A stretch of DNA of 64,000 bases, from assembly GCA_035685445.1 (NCBI GenBank), contig DASSAK010000074.1, forward strand, positions 9,193 through 73,192, read 5' to 3'. Position 1 is the first letter of the stretch. Every line of letters starts with the position of its first letter. The notes under the pieces are model-generated. The model searched no databases. It was not told the origin of the DNA and saw only the letters and a program-made list of their open reading frames with translations. The DNA comes from DRGT01 sp035685445 (lineage in GTDB: Archaea > Thermoproteota > Nitrososphaeria > Nitrososphaerales > Nitrosopumilaceae). Both the position numbers and the translations under genes were made by a program. Below, piece after piece: positions 23,953 through 32,853 of the stretch.

Positions 23953-24102
23953 ATGTCAGAAGAAAGGAAAATGTACCCTTGTACATGTTCTGATTGCGGC
24001 AAAGAATCGGAAGTACCTTTTGAACCAAAAGAAGGTAGGCCAGTTTATTGTCGAGAATGTTTACCAAAACATAGAAAATTTAAACCTAGACGAAGTTTCT
24101 AA
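23953..24102 (+). CDS. zinc-binding microprotein (CxxC plus YCRECL)
   Basis: Forty-nine residues beginning MSEERKMYPCTCSDCGKESE. Cysteines at 10, 12, 15 and two in VYCRECLPKH give a zinc-ribbon-like site; VPFEPKEGRPVYCREC is a pattern known in small bacterial and archaeal zinc proteins (the CxxC...VPFxP...RPVYCxxC type). The basic tail KHRKFKPRRSF suggests nucleic-acid binding. Found between two well-supported genes in an otherwise empty stretch (23885-24199). Confidence 0.8.
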   Translation: MSEERKMYPCTCSDCGKESEVPFEPKEGRPVYCRECLPKHRKFKPRRSF

Positions 24103-24199
24103 GCTGAAAAATGCTTAAACGTCTTATTTTTTAAAAATTCAATCATATCATTATTACCTTCAAACTTTTGTATAACATTTAGAATAAAAAACAAGTACA

Positions 24200-24832
24200 A
24201 TGTTTCTAAAACCATACATACTCGGTCTTGATGGAATAATTCCTGGAGGAATTTCGGTGAAGGATTTTTCTACAGTAGCGGAAACTGATCATGTAACTGC
24301 TATAAAAATCCTTAACGAGTTAATGAAAAATGGAATTGGTTTAAAAAATAATAATTTATTTTATTTTAATTCAGGTGACAGATTAAAAGCCGCTCTTTTG
24401 ATTTTGGAAAAGGGAGGAGTTATTGATGAAGTGTCTGAGCACATAGATTGGAAAGATTTTGAAGGACTAGTTGGTGAGATTTTAGAATCAAAAGGTTTTG
24501 GTGCTATTAGAAATATGATTTTAACGAAACCCAAAATGGAGATAGACATCATTGGAATCAAATTAGGAGTGGCAATGTTAATTGATTGTAAACATTGGAA
24601 AAGAACCAGTAGTGCGGCAATTCAGACTGCAGTAAAAAAACAAGTCGAGAGAACAAAAAAATATGTTGCTCAAACTCCAGGGGCCATGGCCGTTCCAGCC
24701 ATTGTGACACTTTATGAAGAAAAAGTGTCATTTATCAACAGAGTTCCTATTGTACCAATTCAGAAATTTTCTTCATTTGTAGACGAGCTTTATGGAAATC
24801 TAGATCAGGTGGAGACTATAAAATCAGACTAG
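24200..24832 (+). CDS. Mrr-like restriction endonuclease-fold protein
   Basis: 210 residues. Residues 1-70 form a winged-helix-like domain (FSTVAETDHVTAIKILNELM). The C-terminal half has DWKDFEGLVGEILESKGFGA, the opening helix of Mrr_cat nucleases, then MEIDIIGIKLGVAMLIDCKHW with the PD-(D/E)XK residues Asp (EID) and Asp-x-Lys (DCK), and QTAVKKQVERTKKYV for the follow-on Gln motif. The catalytic pattern is D...DxK rather than D...ExK. No methylase or specificity subunit is nearby, so it may repair or process DNA rather than restrict. The end overlaps the convergent DUF2070 gene by 17 bp. Confidence 0.85.
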   Translation: MFLKPYILGLDGIIPGGISVKDFSTVAETDHVTAIKILNELMKNGIGLKNNNLFYFNSGDRLKAALLILEKGGVIDEVSEHIDWKDFEGLVGEILESKGFGAIRNMILTKPKMEIDIIGIKLGVAMLIDCKHWKRTSSAAIQTAVKKQVERTKKYVAQTPGAMAVPAIVTLYEEKVSFINRVPIVPIQKFSSFVDELYGNLDQVETIKSD

Positions 24833-26561
24833 CCAAAAACAATGCAAATCCACCAATTGCGAATCCTTTCGTCAATCGTAAAGACCTGTCTAATGCATTG
24901 GAATAATCTTCAAAAATTTTTGGCCCCATCACTTTAACATTTGTTTGGTTTTCAATAATTTCAAATTTTGCAGGTTGAATGTTTTTTTCAGACTGTTTAG
25001 CTATGTCAAGATACCAAGATGACAGAGTTTGTGAATCTGTAACAAATCCTAATTGATAATATCCGTTTTTATTCCTAACTTTAACTGGAGAATAATGTGT
25101 GTCTGAAGTACAAAGTTCTAATAAATTGTAATTATTTTTTGTAAAATATTCTATGATTTTTTCTCGAACACCATTTTCCATATTGTTTGCATCAGCCCAA
25201 CCAAGAAAATATTTTTTGTTATTAATTTTTAAACATAAAACTCCGATACCTCCCATTCCTAAATCATGTGTATTAAGATTCATGTTTTTTGAATTTGCAT
25301 AACCAAATTCCAAAGGATAGTTTTCTTTTGTCATTAAAGTGTCAAGACATGATTTTGCAGCTTTTAGCATATCTTCTGAATCTGTTTTAGAGATTTCTTG
25401 ACCCATTGCATTGTGACAATCTACTACCATTACTCTTTCATACATTCTATTTTTTGAATATTGTTCAATCTCTGTTTTCACATAACTTGGTAAATCTTCC
25501 ATACCGTGTGGAGACAAGGATAAAAACAACAAAGCGTTTTTTCCAAACAACATTCCAATTGCTCTTGCCTTGTTTATTTGGACAGTAACAGGTTCAGTAC
25601 ACGTTAGTCCTTCTTGAGAAATTGAATCAGTTGAGAGACTTTGCAAATAATTCTCAACTTCATTTTTAGATGGGAGGTTTAGTGAATGGTCAGATATGCT
25701 ATGCATTACCATAGCCGAAGAATCAAGATTTTTGTAAATCAAGTATGGAATATTGCTTCCACCAATTGGATGATATGGGCCTGGATGAATTTCTGGTAAA
25801 ACTAAACGAAATTCAGAATTTTGGTCTTTAGTTTTTAATCTAATTTGTGAAGTGTTAACAGTTTTTGGTTTGGAACGTTTTTCTATTAGAGATTCCATTT
25901 CAGACAAATCATTTTTTCCGACGGAGGAAAGATAAGCTTGAACAAGCTCATGTGTGCTTTTAACTTCTGGTCTACCTGCCTTATCGGTAAAATATGACCA
26001 AGTACTTGCTAATGCAAGAAAAACAACTCCAAAGATTAAAGCTAAGGGATCACCCAGGGTTGTAGTCCACATATTTTGTGGAATTAATGCTAAAAACATA
26101 GATAGAGGTTGCAATAAACACAGTAACAATGCCTTTCTAATTTTTAATCCAAGAACAGTTGTAAGCAATCCAATTCTAAAGCTTGCAAACAAAAACATGC
26201 CAACTGTTATTACAAATAATGAGGGTTCAATTTTGGAAAATATTGAAACAGATGCTAGCCCTAACAATGTAGTAACTAGCCATATTATATTTCCAAATAA
26301 TGACATGTGAAGCGATTTTGAATATTCTTTATTTTTGATAAAACGTGAATCAATCAATTGTGTTATTACAAGCGCACCTAACACCAATCCTAGTCTTAGA
26401 AAAAGTTCATCACTTTGAAGATAACTAAAAACTGTTGTTGCTACAAGCAACCCAGAAACAATTATTGAAAATGCTAACGACTGGCGCCAATTTGATGGAG
26501 TTAAAAGTGAAAATGAATATCTTCTATGAATACGTGAAACATGATCAGGCGATTCTTCCAT
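24816..26561 (-). CDS. DUF2070 integral membrane protein
   Basis: 581 residues. About seven transmembrane helices in residues 25-190 (QSLAFSIIVSGLLVATTVFS and others), a large soluble domain with LPEIHPGPYHPIGGSNIPYLIYK and SISDHSLNLPSKNEV, then a final helix (GFAIGGFALFLASLIL). This is the archaeal DUF2070 layout. Conserved His and Asp-rich blocks (HPGPYHP, DCHNAMG, TSDTHYSPVK) suggest a metal or phosphate site; the function is unknown. It is followed upstream on the same strand by Sec61-beta (8 bp gap), the usual archaeal partner arrangement in some genomes. Confidence 0.92.
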   Translation of the reverse strand: MEESPDHVSRIHRRYSFSLLTPSNWRQSLAFSIIVSGLLVATTVFSYLQSDELFLRLGLVLGALVITQLIDSRFIKNKEYSKSLHMSLFGNIIWLVTTLLGLASVSIFSKIEPSLFVITVGMFLFASFRIGLLTTVLGLKIRKALLLCLLQPLSMFLALIPQNMWTTTLGDPLALIFGVVFLALASTWSYFTDKAGRPEVKSTHELVQAYLSSVGKNDLSEMESLIEKRSKPKTVNTSQIRLKTKDQNSEFRLVLPEIHPGPYHPIGGSNIPYLIYKNLDSSAMVMHSISDHSLNLPSKNEVENYLQSLSTDSISQEGLTCTEPVTVQINKARAIGMLFGKNALLFLSLSPHGMEDLPSYVKTEIEQYSKNRMYERVMVVDCHNAMGQEISKTDSEDMLKAAKSCLDTLMTKENYPLEFGYANSKNMNLNTHDLGMGGIGVLCLKINNKKYFLGWADANNMENGVREKIIEYFTKNNYNLLELCTSDTHYSPVKVRNKNGYYQLGFVTDSQTLSSWYLDIAKQSEKNIQPAKFEIIENQTNVKVMGPKIFEDYSNALDRSLRLTKGFAIGGFALFLASLIL

Positions 26562-26568
26562 TTTTTAA

Positions 26569-26736
26569 TCACGGAACAAGAAAAATGTCTATTGCCCATG
26601 AAATTGCAATAAGACTAATTGGAATAGTAACCACAATTTTTGGATCTATCTTGAATCCTTTGGTTTCGTCTTCAAAGAATCTCAATAGTCCTGCACTTGA
26701 CGCTGGAAGTGGTGCACCTTTCTTTTTACTACTCAT
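26569..26736 (-). CDS. Sec61-beta subunit of the protein translocase
   Basis: Fifty-five residues (MSSKKKGAPLPASSAGLLRF, then FEDETKGFKIDPKIVV and a C-terminal helix TIPISLIAISWAIDIFLV). The basic start, the conserved AGLxRFFEDETKG and the single tail-anchored helix are diagnostic of archaeal Sec61-beta, the small subunit of the SecYE channel. It lies 8 bp upstream of DUF2070, so the two are likely cotranscribed. Confidence 0.92.
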   Translation of the reverse strand: MSSKKKGAPLPASSAGLLRFFEDETKGFKIDPKIVVTIPISLIAISWAIDIFLVP

Positions 26737-26884
26737 AGTTGCTTTACAAAGTCAGGATTTTAGAATAAAAACTTTTTTGATGCCTAGAAATGCATCTATC
26801 AAAATTTCATGCCTGTTTTGAGAAAAAATCAACTTAGAATATGTAAGATAGTTTAATCAATGTCATCATGAAATTACAGGCAAA

Positions 26885-28096
26885 ATGGTCTCAGAATTTG
26901 ATGTGATTCCTACTATCATTGGGGTGTTATTTTTAGTCATCCCAGCCCTGCTTTTGGGAAGATTGTGTTCACACTTCAAAATTTCTGAAGTAATCGGATT
27001 TGTTTTTGCAGGAATAATCCTCGGACCATTTGCTTTGGGAGGAATAATTCCACTATTTGATGGGACGGTAGTAGAACTAAACAAAGTGATGTTAGCACTT
27101 TGGCAAATATCGGGGATCATTATTTTATTTTCTGCTGGGTTGCATTTTACATTTCATGATCTAATAAAGGCAGGTCCTAAAGCAGCAACAGTTGGAATTA
27201 TGGGAGTAATTACACCACTAGTTTTGGGATATTATATCACAGTTTTGATGGGTTTTGATTGGACTGTTGCAATAGTAATAGGTACTGCGCTCAGTGCAAC
27301 AAGCATTGCAATAGCAGTCACAATTTTAGAAGAGATCGGAAAGGGAAAAACAGAAGAAGGAAATATTCTAGTCAATTCAGCAGTTTTAGATGATGTTCTA
27401 GGTCTTGCTATACTTTCAGCTGCAATTTCCATAATTGCATCTCAGTCATTTCCACCTATAGGATCAATCGCAATTACAACTGGAACAAATATTGGTTTTT
27501 GGTTTTTGATTTTACTTGGAGCTGTTTTTCTTTTGCCGAAAATTGTACACGGAGTTGCAAGAACACATCCTACTACACTAGAAGCAAGGGGTACAAAACA
27601 AGGTGTTGCTTTAGGGTCTGCATTTGGTATTGCAGCTATTGCATCAAGTGTTGGATTGAATCCGATAGTTGGTGCATTTGCAGCAGGCATGGGATTGGCA
27701 GGTTCCAAACTATCAGTACAAGTTCGTGAATTTGTTGGCAGATTAAAGGTAATTGTGGCACCATTATTTTTTGTAATTATTGGTGCACATGTAGACATTA
27801 CACAAATTTCATCAATTAATTGGTTATTGTTTGCAGTACTTGTAACAATTGCAGTTGTTAGCAAGGTTCTAGGTTGTGGAATACCTGCATCAGTCATGTT
27901 AAAAAATACCAAGAGAGGTTTTCGGATAGGATATGGAATGATTGCAAGAGGAGAAGTGGCTTTCATAGTTGCAGGGATAGGATTAGCAGAAGGTGTTCTT
28001 TCAAATGAGTTTTATTCAACAATTATTTTTGTAATTTTAGCTACAATTTTCATTGCACCTCTACTTCTTCGCCATTCATTTAAATCTGATTCCTAA
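26885..28096 (+). CDS. CPA2-type cation/proton antiporter
   Basis: 403 residues with about 12-13 transmembrane helices. FKISEVIGFVFAGIILGPFA, TALSATSIAIAVTILEE and NSAVLDDVLGLAILSAAI show the family core; the adjacent Asp pair in VLDDV is the ion-binding site of electrogenic CPA2 exchangers. GLNPIVGAFAAGMGL and MIARGEVAFIVAGIG close the fold. It exchanges Na+ or K+ for protons. No regulatory TrkA domain is attached. A paralogue is at 54054-55316. Confidence 0.93.
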   Translation: MVSEFDVIPTIIGVLFLVIPALLLGRLCSHFKISEVIGFVFAGIILGPFALGGIIPLFDGTVVELNKVMLALWQISGIIILFSAGLHFTFHDLIKAGPKAATVGIMGVITPLVLGYYITVLMGFDWTVAIVIGTALSATSIAIAVTILEEIGKGKTEEGNILVNSAVLDDVLGLAILSAAISIIASQSFPPIGSIAITTGTNIGFWFLILLGAVFLLPKIVHGVARTHPTTLEARGTKQGVALGSAFGIAAIASSVGLNPIVGAFAAGMGLAGSKLSVQVREFVGRLKVIVAPLFFVIIGAHVDITQISSINWLLFAVLVTIAVVSKVLGCGIPASVMLKNTKRGFRIGYGMIARGEVAFIVAGIGLAEGVLSNEFYSTIIFVILATIFIAPLLLRHSFKSDS

Positions 28097-28121
28097 TTCA
28101 TTTTTCAAAAAAGTTGTTTTA

Positions 28122-28451
28122 CTAATTTTTTTTCAATTTAGTAATGGTTTCTATTAGGGAATTAATTGATTTTAGTATTTTTTCCTGTTTTTCATGATCT
28201 TTTTCTTGCTCAAGTTCCTTTGAAAGGGTTTGAAGTTTTTTCTCAAGAATTTCTATAGTAGTGGAAGGTTTTTCCTCTTTCTTTTCTATTGGTTCAATCA
28301 CCTGTTTTTCAGGTTCTTTGCCACAGTTTACACATAATGCATTGCCATCCATCATGACTCGAACACCTTTGCAGTAAGGACAGGGCTCGCTCAGCAAAGT
28401 TGCTCCTTTAAGTAACATTTCTACTGCTTTTTTGGTTAGATCTGCAGGCAC
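28122..28451 (-). CDS. SSSCA1/autoantigen p27-like zinc-ribbon protein
   Basis: 109 residues. KAVEMLLKGATLLSEPCPYC then ALCVNCGKEPE is the Sjogren's-syndrome autoantigen 1 (p27) zinc ribbon (C-x2-C...C-x2-C) with its leading helix. The C-terminal third is a coiled coil (TTIEILEKKLQTLSKELEQE). The family is found in archaea and eukaryotes; its job is not settled. The convergent antiporter gene ends 25 bp away. Confidence 0.85.
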   Translation of the reverse strand: MPADLTKKAVEMLLKGATLLSEPCPYCKGVRVMMDGNALCVNCGKEPEKQVIEPIEKKEEKPSTTIEILEKKLQTLSKELEQEKDHEKQEKILKSINSLIETITKLKKN

Positions 28452-28557
28452 ATGTATTTTTACAAAAATCCTTGTAAAAAATCCATCTTAAACAATGATT
28501 TGTAGATTTATTCAGACAAGGCTTAATAGTATGTGAATGGGAAATTATTTCGAACGA

Positions 28558-28866
28558 ATGGCAGTTATTTGTAATACTTGTGGCCTTCCTGAAGATTTAT
28601 GCGCGTGTGGCGAACTTGCCAAAGATAGTACTAAGATTGTAATTCGATTAGAAACCAGACGATTTAGGAAAAAAGGTACAATGATTGAGGGACTAGATCC
28701 CAAATTAAACAATCTTGAAAGTGTTGCCAAGGAATTAAAAAACAAATACGCATGTGGCGGTACTGCAAAGGATGGATACATTTTCTTGCAAGGAGACCAT
28801 AGAGACACAATTAAAGAAACACTAGTTGGTTTAGGGTTTGCAGAATCAACAATAGAGCTTCATTAG
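28558..28866 (+). CDS. translation initiation factor aIF1 (SUI1/eIF1 family)
   Basis: 102 residues from ATG 28558 (MAVICNTCGLPEDLCACGEL). The Cys pairs NTCGLPEDLC and the SUI1 fold (TKIVIRLETRRFRKKGTMIE, then ACGGTAKDGYIFLQGDHRDT) match the archaeal factor that checks start-codon choice on the small ribosomal subunit. A TATA-like CTTAATAG (28522-28529) lies about 32 bp upstream, so an ATG at 28537 would precede the expected mRNA start. It is 7 bp before the CPBP gene. Confidence 0.95.
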   Translation: MAVICNTCGLPEDLCACGELAKDSTKIVIRLETRRFRKKGTMIEGLDPKLNNLESVAKELKNKYACGGTAKDGYIFLQGDHRDTIKETLVGLGFAESTIELH

Positions 28867-28873
28867 AAATAAC

Positions 28874-29866
28874 TTGAATAAAACAAACAAAGCTATACAA
28901 GGATTAGGAATTCCATATGCTGCATTAATCTCTGTGGTGTTTGGAATTATGGTTATTTCTTTCCCTATAGGAGCTTTTGTGATGTTTAACAGCAATATAG
29001 GCAATGAAATAAATTTTGAGTATCCGTTAAGCGGATTTGATTTTTTCTTAGGAGGCATAGGTTATGAGATTCCAGTAGAGTTTGAAATTGGCGATGCATT
29101 TATTGTAATTTGGGTTTTGTTTTTAATTTTATTTACAATTTCATTTCTAGGTCCGAAAAGAGATTTTCTCAAAACATTGATTCCCATTGTTTCTAATGGA
29201 AAGTATCCACTAGAATCAAATTATCTAGTTTCAATGATAAAATGGTTCAGCATACTAGTGTTAGTTTCAGGAATAATTAATTTTGCACAAGAAAGTGTTG
29301 GAGTGACCATTGAAGCACCTCCTGCTAAAAATGAATTAATTCGATTTTATGATGTTACAATTGCTCCAATTATAGAAGAAATTGGATTCAGAGTATTACT
29401 AATTGGACTGCCACTTTTTGCTTTTTATTCCCACAAAACATCCTTTTCTCATTTTTTCAAATCCCTGTGGAACCCATCGGATAATCTAAACATTTTTGAT
29501 TCTCAAAAGGCAATTACCTTGATCGTAATTGTCGCAGTATTTTTTGGAATTGCTCATATTCTTTCTGGCGAACCATGGAGTAGTGGAAAATTTACCCAAG
29601 CTGCTATTAGTGGAATAATAATTGGATGGGTTTATTTTAGAATCGGCCTGGTCCCAGCAATTTTGATTCATTGGGCTACAAATTATTTTGTGTTCTCTTA
29701 TGTTTACATGATTGCAGACTTTGCGGAGGTTTCAGTATCGGAGGCCTTTGAGCATTCTTTAATGACGGTTTTTGAAATGTTGTTTATTGCCTTGGGAATT
29801 ATTTCAATAACAATGATGATTATCAATAGATATTTTTTTAAAAAGAAAGAGAAATTAGAAATTTAA
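28874..29866 (+). CDS. CPBP family intramembrane metalloprotease
   Basis: 330 residues from TTG, about seven to eight transmembrane segments. APIIEEIGFRVLLIGL contains the E-E-x3-R motif (Glu-Glu-Ile-Gly-Phe-Arg), FFGIAHILSGEPW the first His, and ILIHWATNYFVFSY the second His with a following Asn: all CPBP (CAAX protease/bacteriocin-processing) active-site motifs. Substrate unknown. An N-terminal region of two membrane segments precedes the domain. It follows aIF1 by 7 bp. Confidence 0.9.
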   Translation: MNKTNKAIQGLGIPYAALISVVFGIMVISFPIGAFVMFNSNIGNEINFEYPLSGFDFFLGGIGYEIPVEFEIGDAFIVIWVLFLILFTISFLGPKRDFLKTLIPIVSNGKYPLESNYLVSMIKWFSILVLVSGIINFAQESVGVTIEAPPAKNELIRFYDVTIAPIIEEIGFRVLLIGLPLFAFYSHKTSFSHFFKSLWNPSDNLNIFDSQKAITLIVIVAVFFGIAHILSGEPWSSGKFTQAAISGIIIGWVYFRIGLVPAILIHWATNYFVFSYVYMIADFAEVSVSEAFEHSLMTVFEMLFIALGIISITMMIINRYFFKKKEKLEI

Positions 29867-29926
29867 CAGTTTTAGCTTAAAAACACTTGAATTTGCGATG
29901 GCTAGCCAGTCAACAAATGTAAATTT

Positions 29927-30082
29927 TTATTCTATTCCCGCTCCACCAGTTTTCTTTTTGTTAAATTCGATCATTTTTTTTGAGCATGCTGCTAATTCTT
30001 CACTTGTATGCTTACTTTTTGGTCGTTTACACATTGGACAAATCTCTTCTCTAGATGTTGTTTTAGGGGGTTTATTCATCAT
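29927..30082 (-). CDS. zinc-ribbon microprotein (paralogue of 277-429)
   Basis: Fifty-one residues (MMNKPPKTTSREEICPMCKR, then PKSKHTSEELAACSKKMIEF). Identical plan to the protein at 277-429: MM, Pro-Pro-Lys, EICP(I/M)C, (N/R)KPKS(R/K)HT, later single Cys, basic tail. A frame of comparable length on the plus strand of this stretch has no family features and is rejected. Function unknown. Confidence 0.82.
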   Translation of the reverse strand: MMNKPPKTTSREEICPMCKRPKSKHTSEELAACSKKMIEFNKKKTGGAGIE

Positions 30083-30356
30083 CACAACAAACTTGGCATT
30101 TATCATTTATAGTATTTTACAAAACGAAAGGGTTAGTAGCAGAGAGTGGCAAAATTTTTGCTCATCTTCAACTGCACTAAACCATATACCACGTTTACAA
30201 AATTTGTTTAAAAGTAGATGTATTTTCAGAATAACCAACAAAATTCATCGTTTCTTTTATTAAGGATAAAATTATAAGAATTTTGAATATTGCAACAATT
30301 GATTGAAAAAGTGAGTTTTCTGACGCTTATAATCAAAAAAGACTTCAGGATGTTAT

Positions 30357-31814
30357 TTGAATAAAAAAATGGATGGACAAAGCGTACTAAAAAAAATTGA
30401 AGAAGAGAAAATCTCATTCATAGATTTTTGGTTTGTAGATGTTTTTGGCGAGCTTCGAAGTATGGGGATGCCAGGATATACACTGCAACCTGAAGATTTT
30501 AAAAATGGGCTTGAAAAACTTGATGCAAGTTCTATTGTTGGATTCAAATCTGTAAACAAATCAGACATGGTGATGAAACCAGACCCAAAAACTTTGAGAA
30601 TACTTCCACCAGATTATGACTCAGGAAATAGAAAAAATGCAAGAATGTTTTGTGATTTGTACGAGGGAAATGCTACAGAAGAGTCAAGGTTTAATCGTGA
30701 TTCAAGAGGAATTGTTGACAAGGCAAAAAAGGAACTAAGAAACCAAGGTTTTACTCATACAATGTGGGGTCCAGAGATTGAATTTTTTGTTTTTGATGCC
30801 ATAAACATTTACCCATCACCTTATGCCGCAACCCATTCTTATGGTGGTTCTGGTTATTCAATTGAATCTAAAGAATCTCCTTGGGCAAAAGGAAACATAA
30901 GCACTGCAATTGATATAAAAGAAGGATATTATCCATCACAGCCAAAAGACACCCTAGATAGTTTTAGAAAAGACATTTGTGATGATCTTTACAAATATTT
31001 TGCAATTGAAGTAGAAGCTGAGCATCACGAAGTTGCAACTTCTGGTCAGAGTGAAATCAATCTAAAGTATGGAGAGATGACTGAAATTGCAGACTCTGTA
31101 ATAACGATAAAAAACTTGGTGAAGGTAAAGGCAAAGAAAAGAAACAAGGTTGCAACATTCATGTCAAAACCAATCTATGGGGATAATGCTTCTGCCATGC
31201 ATACCCATCAAAGCTTATGGAAAGATTCCAAAAACGTAATGTTCGATCCAGATGACGAAGTGGCACAGCTTTCTCAGACAGCTAGATATTACATTGGAGG
31301 ATTGTTAGACCATGCAAAGGGTCTTTGTGCAATTACAAACCCAACAACAAATTCATACAAAAGACTAGTTCCTTACTTTGAAGCTCCCGTAAATCTGTGC
31401 TGGGGACTGGGAAACAGATCTGCAGCTATTAGAGTTCCAATGTATTTGAGAAACCAAGAAAAAAGTAAACGAATTGAATACAGAGTACCTGATCCTACTG
31501 CCAACATTTACTTGTTAGAATCGGCATTAGTTTTAGCTGGACTCGATGGAATAAAACGGAAAATTGATCCTGGAGACCATGTAGAAGAAAATGTATACAA
31601 AATGTCAAAACAAAAAAAGAGAGATCTTAAAATCGGTTCATTACCGGTAACGCTTAAAGATGCTTTAGATGAATTACAAAGTGATAAAAAATTCTTAGAA
31701 AGTGTATTTACGTATGATTTTCTTGATGCATATATTGAATTAAAATACAAAGAATACGCTGCATTCGCACAAACACCTACAACGTGGGAAATTTCCATGT
31801 ATGCTGATGCATGA
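30357..31814 (+). CDS. glnA: glutamine synthetase type I
   Basis: 485 residues. TTG 30357 is chosen because the TATA-like GCTTATAATC (about 30325-30334) is 26 bp upstream, fitting a leaderless mRNA; ATG 30369 is possible. WGPEIEFFVFD supplies metal-binding Glu residues, EAEHHEVATSGQSEINLKYG and MHTHQSLWKD the ammonia/ATP site, NPTTNSYKRLVPYFEAP the nucleotide loop and RVPDPTANIYLLESALVLAG the C-terminal core. It makes glutamine from glutamate, ammonia and ATP, the main entry of nitrogen for an ammonia oxidizer. No adenylylation loop is obvious; regulation probably by feedback. Confidence 0.95.
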   Translation: MNKKMDGQSVLKKIEEEKISFIDFWFVDVFGELRSMGMPGYTLQPEDFKNGLEKLDASSIVGFKSVNKSDMVMKPDPKTLRILPPDYDSGNRKNARMFCDLYEGNATEESRFNRDSRGIVDKAKKELRNQGFTHTMWGPEIEFFVFDAINIYPSPYAATHSYGGSGYSIESKESPWAKGNISTAIDIKEGYYPSQPKDTLDSFRKDICDDLYKYFAIEVEAEHHEVATSGQSEINLKYGEMTEIADSVITIKNLVKVKAKKRNKVATFMSKPIYGDNASAMHTHQSLWKDSKNVMFDPDDEVAQLSQTARYYIGGLLDHAKGLCAITNPTTNSYKRLVPYFEAPVNLCWGLGNRSAAIRVPMYLRNQEKSKRIEYRVPDPTANIYLLESALVLAGLDGIKRKIDPGDHVEENVYKMSKQKKRDLKIGSLPVTLKDALDELQSDKKFLESVFTYDFLDAYIELKYKEYAAFAQTPTTWEISMYADA

Positions 31815-31861
31815 CATTTTTACGTTAGGTTATTTTTAAATTGATTTTAATAAAAATGAGA

Positions 31862-32773
31862 TTAAAGATTCAGTGCAATCTTTAATCCTTTGTACCTGTT
31901 TCTAATAGTTACTTCTGTAACACCTGCAGCCTCTGCTACATCACGTTGTGTTTTGTTTTCACCATTAGTGACACAGGCAACATAAAGTGCGGCGGCTGCT
32001 AACCCCATTGGATCCTTTCCTGCTGAGATTTTGATTTCTTCTGCGGTTTGAAGAATTTTTGTTGCTTCTCGTTTAGTTTTTTCAGACAATCCTGCTTTGC
32101 TAGCAATTCTTGCTACACATTTGATAGGATCAACTACTGGCATTTTTAAACTGAGTTCTCTCAAGAGAAGACGATAACACCTAGCAATGTCTTTTCTTTT
32201 TATATTACTTGCATTTCCGATATCTTTTAGTGTTCTAGGAGTTTCTGTGTCACGACATGCAGCATAAAGCGCTGATGCAATAAGCGCTGAAATTGAACGG
32301 CCTCTAACAAGACCTTTTTCAAGAGCTTTTCTGTAAATATAAGCTGCTTTTTCAATAACTGCATCACCAACTGCTAATTTGTCTTTCAGTCTATCTAATT
32401 CACTAAATGCTTGTCTAAAGTTTCTATCAACTGGTTCATGAACTTGACTTCTACTATCCCAAGTTCGTAATCTTTCAATGGTACTTCTCATAGATGCAGA
32501 TAATGGTTTTCCAGTCGCATCTCTATCTGTAGGTCCAATAATTGTTGCAAGGCCCATGTCATGCATAGCTAATGATGTTGGAACTCCAGCTCTACTTCGT
32601 CCTTCGTGTTCTTCTTTAGAAAACGATCTCCATTCAGGTCCTGATTCCTCTACTTTTTCTGTTATTACAAAACCACACTTGCCACAAAAATTTTCACCAG
32701 TGTTTGCATCGGTGACCAATGTGCCTTTACCACATCTAGGACATCTATCTTTTGGATTTACATTTTTTACCAT
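31862..32773 (-). CDS. tfb: transcription initiation factor TFB
   Basis: 303 residues. A zinc ribbon (RCPRCGKGTLVTDANTGENF, then CGKCG) recruits RNA polymerase, SGPEWRSFSKEEHEGRSRAG leads into the B-reader and linker (ADGPT-like IGPTDRDATGKPL), and two cyclin repeats follow (NFRQAFSELDRLKDKLAVGD; IKCVARIASKAGLSEKTKRE). It pairs with TBP, encoded at 43030. The last helix NRYKGLKIALNL is the usual end. The gene is alone and complete; a TATA-like TTAAATAC lies upstream. Confidence 0.95.
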   Translation of the reverse strand: MVKNVNPKDRCPRCGKGTLVTDANTGENFCGKCGFVITEKVEESGPEWRSFSKEEHEGRSRAGVPTSLAMHDMGLATIIGPTDRDATGKPLSASMRSTIERLRTWDSRSQVHEPVDRNFRQAFSELDRLKDKLAVGDAVIEKAAYIYRKALEKGLVRGRSISALIASALYAACRDTETPRTLKDIGNASNIKRKDIARCYRLLLRELSLKMPVVDPIKCVARIASKAGLSEKTKREATKILQTAEEIKISAGKDPMGLAAAALYVACVTNGENKTQRDVAEAAGVTEVTIRNRYKGLKIALNL

Positions 32774-32853
32774 AACAAATCGCCAAATTCCTGATTAGTT
32801 GTATTTAACATTTGCTGAATCATTGTTAATAAAATTTTCGCTAATTTCTTATT

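Noticed and set aside
26435..26821. 128-residue plus-strand frame next to DUF2070
   Set aside because: It is antisense to the real Sec61-beta gene (26569-26736) and to the start of DUF2070.
29898..30263. 121-residue frame on the plus strand between the CPBP and glutamine synthetase genes
   Set aside because: It has no family features and lies antisense to the microprotein at 29927-30082, which has a clear paralogue at 277-429.
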